Shown: one piece after another, positions 63,977 to 64,000 of the stretch
How positions within the stretch are numbered: position 1 is the stretch's first letter
Layout of the letters: the number at the start of each line of letters is the position of its first letter
DNA from: Omphiscola glabra
Lineage: Eukaryota > Mollusca > Gastropoda > Lymnaeidae
Assembly (NCBI GenBank): GCA_964017045.1
Contig: OZ024796.1
Span: 24,739,010 to 24,803,009 of the forward strand
Reading direction: 5' to 3'
DNA: 64,000 bases
Notes under the pieces: generated by a model
Told to the model about the DNA's origin: nothing
Seen by the model: the letters and a program-made list of their open reading frames with translations, nothing else
Databases searched by the model: none
Translations under genes and position numbers: made by a program

Positions 63977-64000
63977 GTAGGGGTCGGCAAACTCATTAGT
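63977..64000. mobile_element. Possible hAT left end at the window edge
   Basis: taggggtcggcaaactc resembles the CAGGGGGTCGGCAACC end of the element at 43391, directly after the decayed exon copy. It is cut by the window. Confidence 0.4.

Overview
The window is eukaryotic, intron-rich and AT-rich, and it fits a mollusc, most likely a freshwater pulmonate snail. That placement is an inference: hAT elements resembling the SPIN/Charlie group (a group reported from the pond snail Lymnaea stagnalis), several LINE families, tRNA-derived SINE sequence and many minisatellites point that way, but no species marker was seen.

One protein-coding gene is supported. It lies on the + strand from 13675 to beyond the right edge of the window and encodes a laminin alpha chain of the alpha-3/5 (arthropod LanA) type. 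I place 39 coding exons, 5,526 nt or 1,842 codons, with every junction in phase and no internal stop. The order is signal peptide, laminin N-terminal (LN) domain, about 11 laminin EGF-like (LE) modules, a long L4b/LF-type domain with no LE repeats, more LE modules, an L4a domain set inside a split LE module, and the start of the next LE run. The remaining LE modules, coiled coil and LG domains must lie past 64000.

Layout. 1-13480 is intergenic: a 12-bp array, a hairpin repeat, a LINE 3' end, a 44-unit 27-bp array, a hAT element with transposase remains and perfect target duplication, further hAT MITEs, and a 0.5 kb pyrimidine tract. 13480-14073 holds the probable promoter, 5' UTR and exon 1. 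14074-39196 is a 25 kb first intron filled with minisatellites (18, 50, 27, 31, 43 and 19 bp periods), MITEs, LINE fragments and long poly-C/G runs. From 39197 the exons are dense, with introns of about 0.1-1.7 kb, some carrying LINE, SINE, mariner or hAT copies and one a 0.9 kb minisatellite.

No rRNA, intact tRNA, CRISPR or bacterial-type feature was found. The most interesting items are the SPIN-like hAT copies, nested insertions with exact target duplications, a LINE tail ending next to a splice acceptor, a decayed duplicate of exon 39, minisatellites without indels, and a dimer of long fold-back repeats just upstream of exon 2.
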